A DNA stretch of 64,000 nt from Lepidonotus clava (Eukaryota > Annelida > Polychaeta > Phyllodocida > Polynoidae): NCBI GenBank assembly GCA_936440205.1, contig OW387141.1:47625307-47689306 (forward strand). The letters run 5' to 3'. The notes under the pieces are model-generated. The model did not search any database. It had not been told where the DNA came from and saw nothing but the letters and a program-made list of their open reading frames with translations. A program made the position numbers and the translations under genes. Positions 25,401 through 35,760 of this stretch are shown here, one piece after another (position 1 is the stretch's first letter; every line of letters starts with the position of its first letter).

Positions 25401-28400
25401 CAGAGGGTCGCCAGTAGACCCCCACCGCCCCCACGAGATCCCCCCTCCCCCCGCCTTAGTTCCCCGTCCTGTCACCAGGCGGCTGATTGATCATGTCGCC
25501 CCCTCTGGCGGCCGTCTCGGGCGCTGGTAGCTGGTCCCCGGTGGGTCTCCGTCTTACTCTTACCGCCGGGCGCTGATCCCCGGCTTAAATCGAACAAAAC
25601 CGCGCGTACTTAGACCCCGCCGGCCGCGCCCCGTTTTAGTACGGGCGACGGCCGCGCGCGGCGCTGCAAATCGCTACTTTGTCGGCGCGGGGACGCTTAA
25701 TGACCCAGGAGACGCGCCATAATGACCTTCCGGCGGCGCAGGCGCACTGTCTCCCCTTAATTGTGGATCAGGGCGTCTCAAAGACGTCCGGGCTTTGGGG
25801 AGGGGGGCGGGGGTTGGTGGGTGGGGGTAGGGTTTGTTTTCTCCAGGTCTCGAAAGAAGGGGGCGACTCTGGGCAACTTCTCCCCATGAGCGCGACATGG
25901 ACCAGCCATTAGATACTGAGAGGGATGATACTAGTTGTACGCAGTCCAGCCTATTGTAAGCCGACAAGGTATGGAGTGGGGGCTTAAATTCCACTATGCC
26001 CTCTCTAGGGTCCAGTTGTTGCCAGCCTGCCACCCATGGTCACGTGATATTTACGCGCAGCCTTAACTGTTCCCTGTTCACTTTGAACAACTATTACAAG
26101 AGTCACTTTGTGACCTAACGTTGCACAAACAGGGTTCTTACCTCCGAGATAAGCTCACAATTTTCATAACCCCACATTTTCCTGCTCATTCCTAACGTAC
26201 CGCTAACGTATCATTCAAACATTATTGCCGAAAAACGACAAAAATTCATACAATTATGCATACAGTATGATTATCACACTTTTCTCTCTCTTTTTTTGCA
26301 GACAAGATGTTCGGCGCTAAGATCATCCGGGCGTCCAAGGAGCGGTCGCCGGCCGACCCGCAGAAGCCGCACATCAAGCGGCCGATGAACGCCTTCATGG
26401 TTTGGGCTCGGGAGGAGCGGCGCAAGATCCTCAAGGCCTGCCCCGACATGCACAACTCCAACATCTCAAAAATACTGGGTAGGTTCTTTTACCTTTACTT
26501 TACAACTCCAACATCTCCAAAATACTGGGTAGGTTTTAAAGCTTTTACATTAATGTAAAACTGGTTAGGTTTTACAGCAAAGTTCTGAGTGCGTTTTACA
26601 CATTCACAACTCCAACATCTCCAAAATACTGGGTAGGTGTTATACAGTTACAGCTCCAATATCAGTAAACTACTCGTAGGTTTTATATAGTTACTGCTCC
26701 AATATAAGTAAAATACTGGGTAGGTGTTATACAGTTACAGCTCCAATATCAGTAAACTACTCGGTAGGTTTTACACAGTTACAGCTCCAATATCAGTAAA
26801 CTACTCGTAGGTTTTATATAGTTACTGCTCCAATATAAGTAAAATACTGGGTAGGTGTTATACAGTTACATCTCCAATATCAGTAAAATACTGGGTACGC
26901 TACTGCTTCTACATCAGTCAAATACAGAGTTGGTTTTACAGGAAGGTACTGGGTAAAATACCATGTAGGTTGTATTCTATGTCATTCGAATACTTGGTAG
27001 GTTTAACCACTTTTCCGTCAGTAAAAATGGGAAAGTTTAAGGCTTCAACTCATTTCGCCCCTGTAAAACTAGTAAAATGTATTATACAATGAGAAATAAA
27101 TTTTAATTTTTCTACCAACAACTCGATCGCTCTAGATTCAGTGTTATTTCTTACGTACACAACGAAGTCCGTAGGATCAGGCCTTGCTTTATGAAAAGAT
27201 GAACGGGCGGAAGATAAAATGAGAGAGGTGAAAAAGGAATCTCTTGTCGGTAGGATCAGTGATGTAACCTTGTGGGATGGCCTCTGTGGGGAGCTGTGCT
27301 CTAGGATTAAACCCGCAGCTTGTCCCGGGGTCTTCCCCCTGTCCCCCGTCAATACCCCGTCATCGGGGGTGCCTCCACACATCCCCACCGTCTTGTCCCT
27401 TATTCCTCCACCCCCCCTGAGACCGCCCCTCCTCACACTATCTCTATGGCCGTTGTTCGCTCGTAGTCTTATATTAAAGTCGGGCCGTATGGGAACTGAT
27501 CCCCGCACCCTGAGCCTTGTGGGCCCCCGCTCTGACCACTGATCCACCGTGAGCCGGGCCCCCCACAAACGGAGGATCCTGGAGTAATCCCCTCCTGGTC
27601 CCCCCGGGGGGCGGGGGCCTGTCGCCCGGTCCTCAGAAATGGGCTTTACGTGTAACGCAGTCTCCATCTAGTGGGGAAGGCGGGAACTAAGGATACTCAC
27701 CGCCACCTCCTCTAGTGGCCGGTGTTAGAACTAAACGAGCTGCTCCTGACCCGTCTTCCAGGTTTTAGACATGACTTGTCTGTTGAAGAGTATTGCAGTT
27801 CTAACGGCTGAAAATCAATGTGGAACTGGAATAGACACGTAGTGTGCTCATTCTATTCATGGAAACAAGTTTTTATTACACGTTTTCTTGACTATGTATA
27901 CCGATAGGTACTTGTCTTGTTTCAGCAATAACTCATTACAAAATGTGTTGCTTTCGTTCCTGCAATACATTTTTGCCGAGTTCATTACTTTCGTTTCTAC
28001 AAGACAAATTTCAATATTTACGTTTCTGCAATAAACAATTACAGATTTCATAACTCTTGGTTCTGCACTAATTCAATTGAAATATCATAGCTTTTGCATC
28101 TGCAAAAAGTCATGAAAGATTTCATGACTTAAGTCCAATGATATAAAAGTTCATAACCCGTCGTGTCACCACATTCTCCAATTAAAAAACTATTTTTACT
28201 TACAGTTAAATGAAAATAGAAATCACAAACAAACCTAACCCATTACTTTTCCCCCTCAGGTGCCAAGTGGAAGGCCATGTCGAACGCCGAGAAGCAGCCC
28301 TTCTACGAGGAGCAGTCCCGTCTGAGCAAGCTGCACATGGAGAACCACCCGGACTACCGATATAGGTATAAACGCAGGTCACTATTACAGTACGGGCACA

Positions 28401-30602
28401 TGGGGAGGCTCGGGCTCGGCCAGCCGTTGGGGAATGGGAGTAAAAAACTACAACAAAATATCAAATTTATAGTTGTACATGTATATTGCGCTACAGTTAC
28501 TTCATCCTAGCAGCACTGACAGCAGGGGAGTAGACAGCATTTAATTCAAACGGGGTCCTAAGTAAAAAGGAGTCTTATCAAAGTGGATCCCATCGGAGAG
28601 TTTTTATAAAATGTCATTGGCTCATACTATTGGAAATCAAAAATACCCTCCTCTCCCTCATGGGCCCCCACTAGGCAACACTGAAGTTAAGTGTGACTTG
28701 CAGTAGGCAGTATATAACTAGCTCTATATGAATCTTAGAGGGATATTCATGTTGAAATGATAGGCACAGAACCCGAGCCCCACCTAGACCCTGAAAGTAA
28801 CCTTTTTAACCAATGGTTTGAGGATTATGTAGATTCCATATTGACACACAGTGGCGTTTTGTCACATATCTTATCAGCACTCCCTCCACGCCAGTTTAGT
28901 CCAAACACACATGCACACCACCAAAAACCAATATGTAAAGATTCTCAGTATATATCTACAGTTTGAATTTGAGAACAGTCCCTTATCCTTTCTGGCTGTC
29001 ATAAGGTGGTTGGCCCAGGCCGAGCCTCCCTCAAACCATCTCCTCACCCGGTTTGGTTTACTTCTTTCTACTTCTGTCTCTGACTTTTCTCTCAGTATAA
29101 ATCATAACCAATTAATCCTTTGGTGGTGGAACACTCTTTGGTCAAACTAGGCAACAGTTTAACGTACTGCTGTCCTGAATTACTCTTTACTTGTTTTTTT
29201 CGTAGTCTTAACCTCATGAAACTTCCCTAATTATTTTATCCATATGTAAATATTCATTGTTATGGCAAGAGCCATACTGGACAACATTAAGGTTTTAGCA
29301 ACTATTCATTATAATTTAATGCTTTCATATTTTTATGGTGTCTAACGCTGGCTTAGTAACATGACGTAGCCTTAATGCTTTTGATTAAATAAAGTAGCTT
29401 AATGTCTCTCTGTTGACCACACCTCACCACGTCACCCATGTAAAACTAAAAGATCTCAGTATACAGTGAACACTACTCCCCTACTGGCCCCCCTTCTCAC
29501 CCACACGTTCCCCCCTTCTCTACCCCTCTAGACCACGACCCAAGCGCACGTGCATCGTGGACGGCAAGAAGTTACGAATCTCGGAGTACAAGAACTTGAT
29601 GAAGTCTCGGAGGCAGGAGGTGCGCCGGATCTGGTACGGCGACTCGGGGACCACCTACGTGGAGGGCCTGATCCGTGAGTCTTAAAGCTTGGGATAATCT
29701 CTGTAAAATATTATATGATGATCTTGATATAGATAGACAATAACCTTGGAATGGCCCCTACAAAAAAAAAAGATGTAGCTTATGAAGTCAATCGAAATTA
29801 ACATACATTAAAATAGAAGTACCTGTAGAAAGACTGATATCAAAGAAACTATATGTAGCTTCATCTAAATCACAATTATTGATACATATTATCTTAGGCA
29901 AAAACAATCAAGAACCACGGCGTTGATAGATAAACAGTCTGTTTTTAAGTTGAGTCTTCTGAACTATTCTCAATTTCTTAAAATGAGGAATCTTTTAAAC
30001 TATTCTATATCACCTGAAATGAGGCAACATACTTTTAGGACTATTGATTATGGCTGGTACCATAGACATACATAACATCTTATGTATCTCTATGCTGGTA
30101 CACAACAGCCGAGAAGAACGTTCCTCCTCCTCATTGGAGCACAGTTCTTGATTAGGAAAGATATATGAGCATTTGCTCTCTGGACCCAAACTTACCCTCT
30201 CCCCCTCTCGTTGTGCTTGCAGCTAACGGGACTTCCCTGCTCGGGTCGACCAGCACCACCACCTCGGCCCCCACGGGCAGCCCCAATCACTACATCCCCG
30301 CCAGCTCGGCATCCTCCTCGGCGCCCTTCGTGTCGACGATGCCGGGCGTGGCGGGCATGGACAGCCTGGCCTACGCCAAGGCCCCCATCGGCACGGGCGA
30401 GCACGTGCCCATGGAGCACGATTCGGGCAGCAAGTCAGAGGAAGACAGCAGCATAGACTCGAGCCTGTTCACCAAGTCGTCGTCGTCCCCCCTGGACGGC
30501 CTGCCGCCTGGTGTGATGAAGATGGAGGCCGGAGACCACCTGCCCCCGCCCCGCCACCTGGTGATGGGCGAGAAGACGACAGAGGTCACCGCCACCTCCT
30601 AG
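22331..30602 (+). CDS. SoxD: SoxD (Sox5/6/13-type) HMG-box transcription factor, 3' eight coding exons
   Basis: A sequence-specific nuclear DNA-binding protein that bends DNA at ACAAT-type sites through one HMG box. Exons joined at GT-AG sites: 22331-22436, 22866-23445, 24506-24701, 25067-25123, 26302-26478, 28260-28365, 29532-29674 and 30223-30602. All phases agree and give 580 codons plus stop. The middle part has [11 protein letters not shown], matching the PLNLS CtBP-binding motif of vertebrate Sox5/6. The HMG box begins [18 protein letters not shown], contains [12 protein letters not shown], and is followed by [18 protein letters not shown], diagnostic for group D. The first exon starts with the last two bases of a codon, so the N-terminal coiled-coil/Q-box exons are missing. 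The C-terminal exon is Ser/Thr/Asp-rich and ends ...VTATS. Family assignment is strong; which vertebrate paralogue it matches is not meaningful for a single invertebrate SoxD. Confidence 0.95.
22731..22800 (-). repeat. Retroposon 3' tail in SoxD intron
   Basis: On the minus strand TGTGGAAATAAATACATTT runs into about ten A residues, i.e. a polyadenylation signal followed by a poly-A tail. A similar tail (TTGGAAATAAAG plus poly-A) occurs at 43705-43750, so both may be 3' ends of the same LINE/SINE family. Confidence 0.35.
22866..23445 (+). CDS. SoxD: SoxD exon with PLNLS CtBP-type motif
   Basis: Acceptor TTTCAG/TCACC and donor GACAAG/GTATGC. The first base completes the Ser codon begun in the previous exon; it ends in phase 0. 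It encodes 193 residues: a Pro/His-rich stretch, [11 protein letters not shown], a Gly/Ser run ([12 protein letters not shown]) and a hydrophobic Ala/Val-rich segment ending SPLMDK. The equivalent place in vertebrate Sox5/6 holds AQPLNLSAKPK, the CtBP contact. The Gly run is encoded by GGC/GGT/GGG repeats and may vary in length. Confidence 0.9.
24010..24036 (+). CDS. SoxD: Candidate 27-nt SoxD microexon
   Basis: A pyrimidine-rich acceptor (TGTTGTCTTTGTCTTGTAG, ending 24009) and a consensus donor (CAG/GTGAGT, 24037) bound exactly nine codons, read V-R-T-Y-L-H-R-K-Q. The preceding exon ends, and the following one begins, in phase 0, so inclusion adds nine residues without disturbing the frame. 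The microexon and its donor also fold into a 17-bp stem (one mismatch) with a 7-base loop. Inclusion in transcripts is inferred, not shown. Confidence 0.5.
24506..24701 (+). CDS. SoxD: SoxD exon
   Basis: Acceptor CCCCACAG/GAG and donor CCGA/GTGAGT; starts in phase 0 and ends with one base left over. It encodes [20 protein letters not shown]..., a short amphipathic start followed by a Pro/Met/Ala-rich segment. The position corresponds to the TKAIQEARQMKEQL region of vertebrate SoxD, which [11 protein letters not shown] resembles. Confidence 0.9.
25067..25123 (+). CDS. SoxD: SoxD short exon before the HMG box
   Basis: Acceptor CTCCTAG and donor GGACA/GTAAGT bound 57 nt encoding [18 protein letters not shown]. 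Phases (two bases in, one base out) join both neighbours. At 19 codons, it is the shortest confidently placed exon. Confidence 0.85.
26302..26478 (+). CDS. SoxD: SoxD exon with first part of HMG box
   Basis: Acceptor TTTTTTTGCAG and donor ATACTGG/GTAGGT. It encodes [20 protein letters not shown], then the start of the HMG box: [36 protein letters not shown]. The RPMNAFMVW core contacts the minor groove in Sox proteins. The donor and preceding about 25 coding bases have been copied several times into the following intron. Confidence 0.95.
26479..26950 (+). repeat. Minisatellite derived from the HMG exon's 3' end and donor
   Basis: ACTCCAACATCTCCAAAATA followed by CTGGGTAGGT, matching the end of the exon and its donor, recurs at about 26502 and 26608. 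Diverged 43-45 bp units (CTCCAATATCAGTAAA..., ending CTGGGTAGG or CTCGTAGG) then run to about 26950. Roughly nine to ten units, many keeping a donor-like GG/GTAGGT. Confidence 0.85.
28260..28365 (+). CDS. SoxD: SoxD exon with second part of HMG box
   Basis: Acceptor TTTTCCCCCTCAG and donor TATAG/GTATAA. It encodes [20 protein letters not shown], then [14 protein letters not shown], i.e. helices 2-3 of the HMG box. The donor at 28366 is preferred over a later CGCAG/GTCAC because it joins directly into RPRPKRTC, as in all SoxD proteins. The mutually exclusive use of the later donor would insert four residues or shift phase. Confidence 0.95.
29532..29674 (+). CDS. SoxD: SoxD exon after the HMG box
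   Basis: Acceptor CCCCTCTAG and donor GATCC/GTGAGT. It encodes [20 protein letters not shown] and then [20 protein letters not shown]. The VDGKKLRI(S/G)EYK block is the conserved extension following the HMG box of SoxD proteins and is absent from other Sox groups. Confidence 0.95.
30223..30602 (+). CDS. SoxD: SoxD last coding exon
   Basis: Acceptor TTGTGCTTGCAG; the reading frame runs to TAG at 30600-30602. It encodes 125 residues rich in Ser, Thr, Pro and Gly, with an acidic patch ([14 protein letters not shown]) comparable with the acidic C-terminus of vertebrate Sox5/6, and ends [10 protein letters not shown]. No further domain is seen. Confidence 0.93.
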
Positions 30603-33600
30603 AGTATGCTGGGCCATGTATCCCCTATTGACTATCTGTGGAGCCACCGAGGGTCCCTCAAGAACTGACACTTTGTAGTGGAGTGACGTCACAATCATCA
30701 TCGGTCATGCGCGCGTGTGCAGTCCCTGTACTGTCACGACGCCGTGCGGTCAGGCTGCGCGCGCAGGTTATACTAATATTATATAGGTCGGACATTAACT
30801 ACAGACAAGGCGATATCCGTTCCCTCATTTATTCACCCCGCTCTAAAGAAACAAAGAACTCTGAACGGTGCTAACTTTTTTTAGGAGGAAAAGTTGTTAA
30901 CCCAAAGTCGCTCGCATCACCTTTCTGTCTCCAGAAGAGGAGAGCTCCACCGACATCTGTTTGTCGAGACGACGAGGAACACGACGCGCAATGCCGGACT
31001 TCCGGTAGCAGACTTCCGGTGTTGACAGGTGGCTCCGTCTTCTACCACCAGATGGCAGGTCGACTTGGTGGCACTAGTTCCAGTGTGCTCCACTGGATGG
31101 CACTCTGTCCCAAAAGGTGTCTCTCATAGACTACGTTAACTTACACAAACATGAACCAGCTTTCACGAGTACGAATGTTTACCAAAATGTATGACTTGAT
31201 GCATTAAGCAGCCAGTAACTTTGGGTTTTGTCATTGACAACTTCAGAAGTTAGGTTGGTTTGACCTGCCTGAAGAAACATCTAATGTGTATAGGTCATCC
31301 AAATCATTTCCAAGTAAAGTAACAGAGTATTTATCTTGTAATTGCTCATATCATAATGCGAAAGAAGATGGCAGGGAAAACAGTAGTACCTTCAAGCTTT
31401 CTCTAGCTTTTCTTTTCAAAGTGACACAATTCATGCTGTTCCCCTTTTTGAGGCTGGAAGAGTTGAATTATGCAATTCCTCATCATCTGTTAGATTAAGG
31501 AACTACTCATCTCTCAATGACTGTTGCACATATGAACCAGGTTAGGTAAACGTTGATTACTGTACAGGGTAGCGAGCCATAACACATACATATAGGTGGG
31601 GGTACCCTTCAAGTAGGTGCTGTAACCTTAAGTACAAAAAGGGCTACCATTAAGCAGTGGATTGGGATCCATGTAATGAATATATGACTAAGATTCTGTC
31701 GGTTCATTGCTCTACCAGAACCCAGGAGTAGGCTCTGCCCTCTTCTCATTGGACAGTTGAGCAACCTGGCTGCCTTAGCGGACTGCCATCACAGGACCAA
31801 GGTCAGCTACATGACCTGAATGTCACAGGGTTCACAATGAAGCTTTAAACACTGTAATATTGTGGAATGGAGCCCTTGCAGCTCTTCAGTCACTACTGGT
31901 AAGATATTCCGAAGGTTTAAGATTGATTTAACCATGGTTTTCACGCTAGTTGGAAATCTGGTCAAATCGATATGTCTTTGAAGAGTGTCTGTGGCTTAAC
32001 AATGCAGGTAAAACAGTTAAAACCCGCTCTTACACTGAATGATTACATTGTAAATGGATGGGAATGTTCTCCTGCTCTCTTAGAGCCATAATGGATTTTG
32101 TTTGGATAAAGCAAGAGACTTTCCTTCCCAAGCCAAGGTGAGGGAAGCAACTCGATGGGTGGGAAAGGGGAAGGGCTTCTGTACAAAACATATCAAATGG
32201 TACAAAGTTAGCAGAGACAGTGCAGAGTCTTCACTGTGATGTTAAACTGGTTCAATATGTATCAACTCTTAAGCGGTTCCCTCTCTTAATTGAAATGAAA
32301 CTGGTGAATGACTACAATGGTTCAGTCCCACCAAACTCATGCATATTGTTAATGAATCTTTGTGCACTGTAAAATGACCGTTTGTATAGGAACAAAAACA
32401 CAGAATCATTTCAAAATGTAAAAAGCAGCAGATGGTTTCTTGTCTTGTTGTGCTAACAGATCCCCCAGGGCTTGGGGCTGAACTGCACAGTTGTCTGTGG
32501 TCCCTTGTACATTTCCTCCTCAGAGAAGCATGCCTAGCTGTAGAAATGACGTGTTGCCTTAGATGTAGCCACCCTATGCTAGACTGCCATGGTCCTAGCC
32601 GTGTTATATGATACTATTGTAATAATCTTTATTAACCCTTAAGTGTGACAAATGAACTTGTGGTTCATTCAGAGGTGTACAATTGAGACTACAGCTAAGT
32701 TAATTATCTATATCGCAGTGTACTATAATCTTGGTCGGACAGCGATGCGAGCTCTGCACTCAGAGTGTGCATTCGCATTGCCAATTGACAGTGACGTATT
32801 TATAAACAATATATGATGAGACAGTAACTGGACTGATAATCTGTTTTAACAAGTCTATCTATTAACAGTATATGACTAGAGTTGTTGATTGTGTAGCAAT
32901 TGAGTAGATAGAATGCAAACTGGAGAGCCAGGAGGGGAACCATTGGTGAGGCTTTCAACACCCTAATCAATGATTTACCACTCTTAACCCCTTCAACATG
33001 TACAATGTAGAATGTCAGAAGATTGCTCAATATCCAGTACAGTTTTCTAATTTTCTACGTGATTTATAATGGACCGTTTATTTAAGAGCGAAGGTGATGT
33101 TTGAGTCATATGCGCTTTGTTGTTATGGCTATTGTTGGTGACTGTACTTGGTGAATCCGATTTTTGTCGCACACTGTTGCGAGGAATAACCAATGGTTCG
33201 ATAAATATTATTGATTATTATCATTATTTTTATTAACCATAATTAATAATCATTTGAGTCTTGCCAGAATCTTGGCAAAAGTGTGAAAGTAGGTTAGTTG
33301 TTTGCTTGGCCTAATCAGAGGCGTGTCCATAGACCCTTGTACGCACGGTTGGCAAGTGGAGTTACACTTTACAGTTTAGTTAAACCCTCTATGTAATCCC
33401 CAATGCTCTGGATTGATCAACACATTCCTTGAAAATCAACCCAAAGAATCTCAACTTTATCCCGTACTTAGTTGTATAACTGTCAAGATTCTCAGCATGA
33501 CAAAAAAAAAGACTATGATATACTGCCACAGCCATGACAGAGACTAAATGCAAATCTGCATTATATGTTATATACAATATCTCTTGTAAGCGTGTATGTT

Positions 33601-34604
33601 TTTTTTTTGTGTGTGTGTTGGCGGAAAAGGTTTTAGAAACAGCGGAAGCCTGCTTACGCCCCTGGCGTGACAAGGGTCATTTGGGTAGCCCCAATACTAA
33701 CAGATGCTTGCAGGCGCTATAAACAGGTTCCTGAGGAACCCCTTCATATAAGATGACAGATTGTTTAGTTTCAACAAATTCTTTCCTGACTGGGATTTAT
33801 TCAGTATCGAGTATTCTCTGCATATTTTTGTACTCGGTTTTAAGAACGTATATATACAGCCTGAGATTTTGTTCAGTTTTTTTTGTTACAGGACCATTTT
33901 ATCATTCTTAGTTCCTCATGAGGAAAAGTGACAGCATTTAATGTTACTCTTGCAGCATCTGACAAAGTTATGTCAAATCGTTTACACATGTCTAGAATTG
34001 TGTTTTTTGCCAGTCCTATTTTAGTGCTCATGCGAAGTGAGTGAAAGTCCTTCCAGATGAATGGAGACCTTGTTCCTGTTAGGTTTACTTAAATTCAGCA
34101 CCTGGCAGAGTCCTCCTAGCTGCCACAATATGGGATATGTCAGTGTCTACGCATGAATGATTCTCATGAAATATTATTTGTTCTACAGATGAAAAGAAAT
34201 TGTTACTAAAAATTTAACATCAATTTCAAGATATTCAGATAAATTTCACTTTCACTTTGGTCAACCTGATTATATGTTTGTTATAGAAGAATGAGATCGT
34301 TGGCTGATAATATTTCACAGGAAGCATTAATGGTGCTTATGTTACCCTGGTAACTTACATGAGTTGATGATTTGTTAAAAGAGTTTCAGTCAGTAGACCT
34401 GGAAGTCATATGACCTTTTATCTAGAAACATTTGACTTTGGGCAGATGGGTTAATCTATAACAAAATAGTTTATGTTGCACATAAATGAACATTCTCAAG
34501 ATCCTCTGCTTTTATTATTATTGTTTGTATAACATCATAAAAATGATGCAAAACCGATGCATGTTGTGGTGCAAATGGTAGCAACATCTTTTTGTATCAA
34601 AACA

Positions 34605-34770
34605 GGTTCTAGGTTGAAGGTTGGTGTAATGGTAGCGGTATCAGTAGGAAAGAGGAGAATTTTATTTTGCCTTTTTCCCAACCCAAAATCATACTTAATC
34701 TAGTCTATATGGTTATGGCAAATTTGCTGATGAAGGTCCCTGGACTTTGGTTATTCTAATGACTTAAAAT
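34605..34770 (+). repeat. SINE-like tRNA-related piece
   Basis: GGTTGGTGTAATGGTAGCGG followed by TATCAG resembles a tRNA A-box head, and GCTGATGAAGGTCCCTGGAC lies about 110 bases on. A reverse-complement relative sits at about 35640-35757, with the words in the corresponding order. Confidence 0.35.
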
Positions 34771-35639
34771 ACAAAGTGTATTTTAAAGTGATATTTTCAA
34801 CCATAATGCACAGCAGAATTCCCATACTAGGAAGTGTGGCCATTTGAATATATAACAAACTCCTCAAAAGGTGCATTCAGTTTGTAGTCAGATAAACTTA
34901 CCTTCACTGAAACTTACGCAATCGACACAGGGTCAGGGCGTTTGTAGTTCATCCTTGTATGTACATATAAGAGCATCACTTAGTATACATACATACATGT
35001 TGCTCTAAAAATGTATACACATGTATAGCACTGTACACATATTTGGGTTTCACTTTGTATTTATTTACGAGTATCGCTCTGTATGTATATACAAGTATGT
35101 GCTGCAGAACCCCCAGTGTGATCCTAAGCAGCCACTCTTGTACAGCTAACATTATTTATTCATTTATAAGGACATACAGTGAGAGTACACTAGATATCAT
35201 ATATGCAGCTTTCATTAATATTACATGAGGTTTCTTTGGGTTAGTAATTATATTGGGAAAACCCCACTTGAAGGCACATATCATGCATATATTACAGAGG
35301 CTGAGGGTAGAGTGCATTATGTTAGAACTTAGCCCTAGAAACTAAAAAGACCACCTGTCCTTACACTGGAGGAGAACGACGGATATTTAAACCTCCAAGA
35401 GGTTTCTATCCTTACCTTGTAGAGACAGCTTATATATAGACAGCTTATCTCTTCACTAAAGGGCAATTTAAACATATTATAACTGAAGGATATATTATCC
35501 TTACACTTGGGGAACAACTTGAGCTAGTCTTGCCATGTCATGGGGTTAATAGCCCCTACCGGTCCTTATTCTGTTTGTAGCCTGCCCTTACATATTCACA
35601 ACACGTAGATATAGACCCAGGCCTGTGACACCATACACT

Positions 35640-35760
35640 TTCAAGCTGATACCGCTACCACCACACCAAACCACCAATCAATGTTCAACCAAACAAATCA
35701 TAGAGAGTTTTATTGAGTCGTTATTTGCTGATGCAAGTCCCTGGACCTGCATCAGCATGG
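35640..35760 (-). repeat. Second SINE-like piece, opposite orientation
   Basis: On the minus strand GGTTTGGTGTGGTGGTAGCG and GTATCAG match the head of the piece at 34605. The GATGCAGGTCCAGGGAC word matches its later part, but the order relative to the head differs, so it may be rearranged. It overlaps the hairpin at 35726-35757. Confidence 0.3.
35726..35757. other. Near-perfect 32-bp palindrome
   Basis: TGCTGATGCAAGTCC is followed after two bases by GGACCTGCATCAGCA, giving a 15-bp stem with one mismatch. The stem is too short for a typical microRNA precursor. Confidence 0.7.

Noticed and set aside
28757-29150. Two short frames in the SoxD intron between the second and third HMG exons
   Set aside because: No similarity recognised, no splice phases that fit SoxD, and they overlap in different frames.
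35726-35757. microRNA precursor
   Set aside because: The 15-bp stem with a 2-base loop is too short for Drosha/Dicer substrates.
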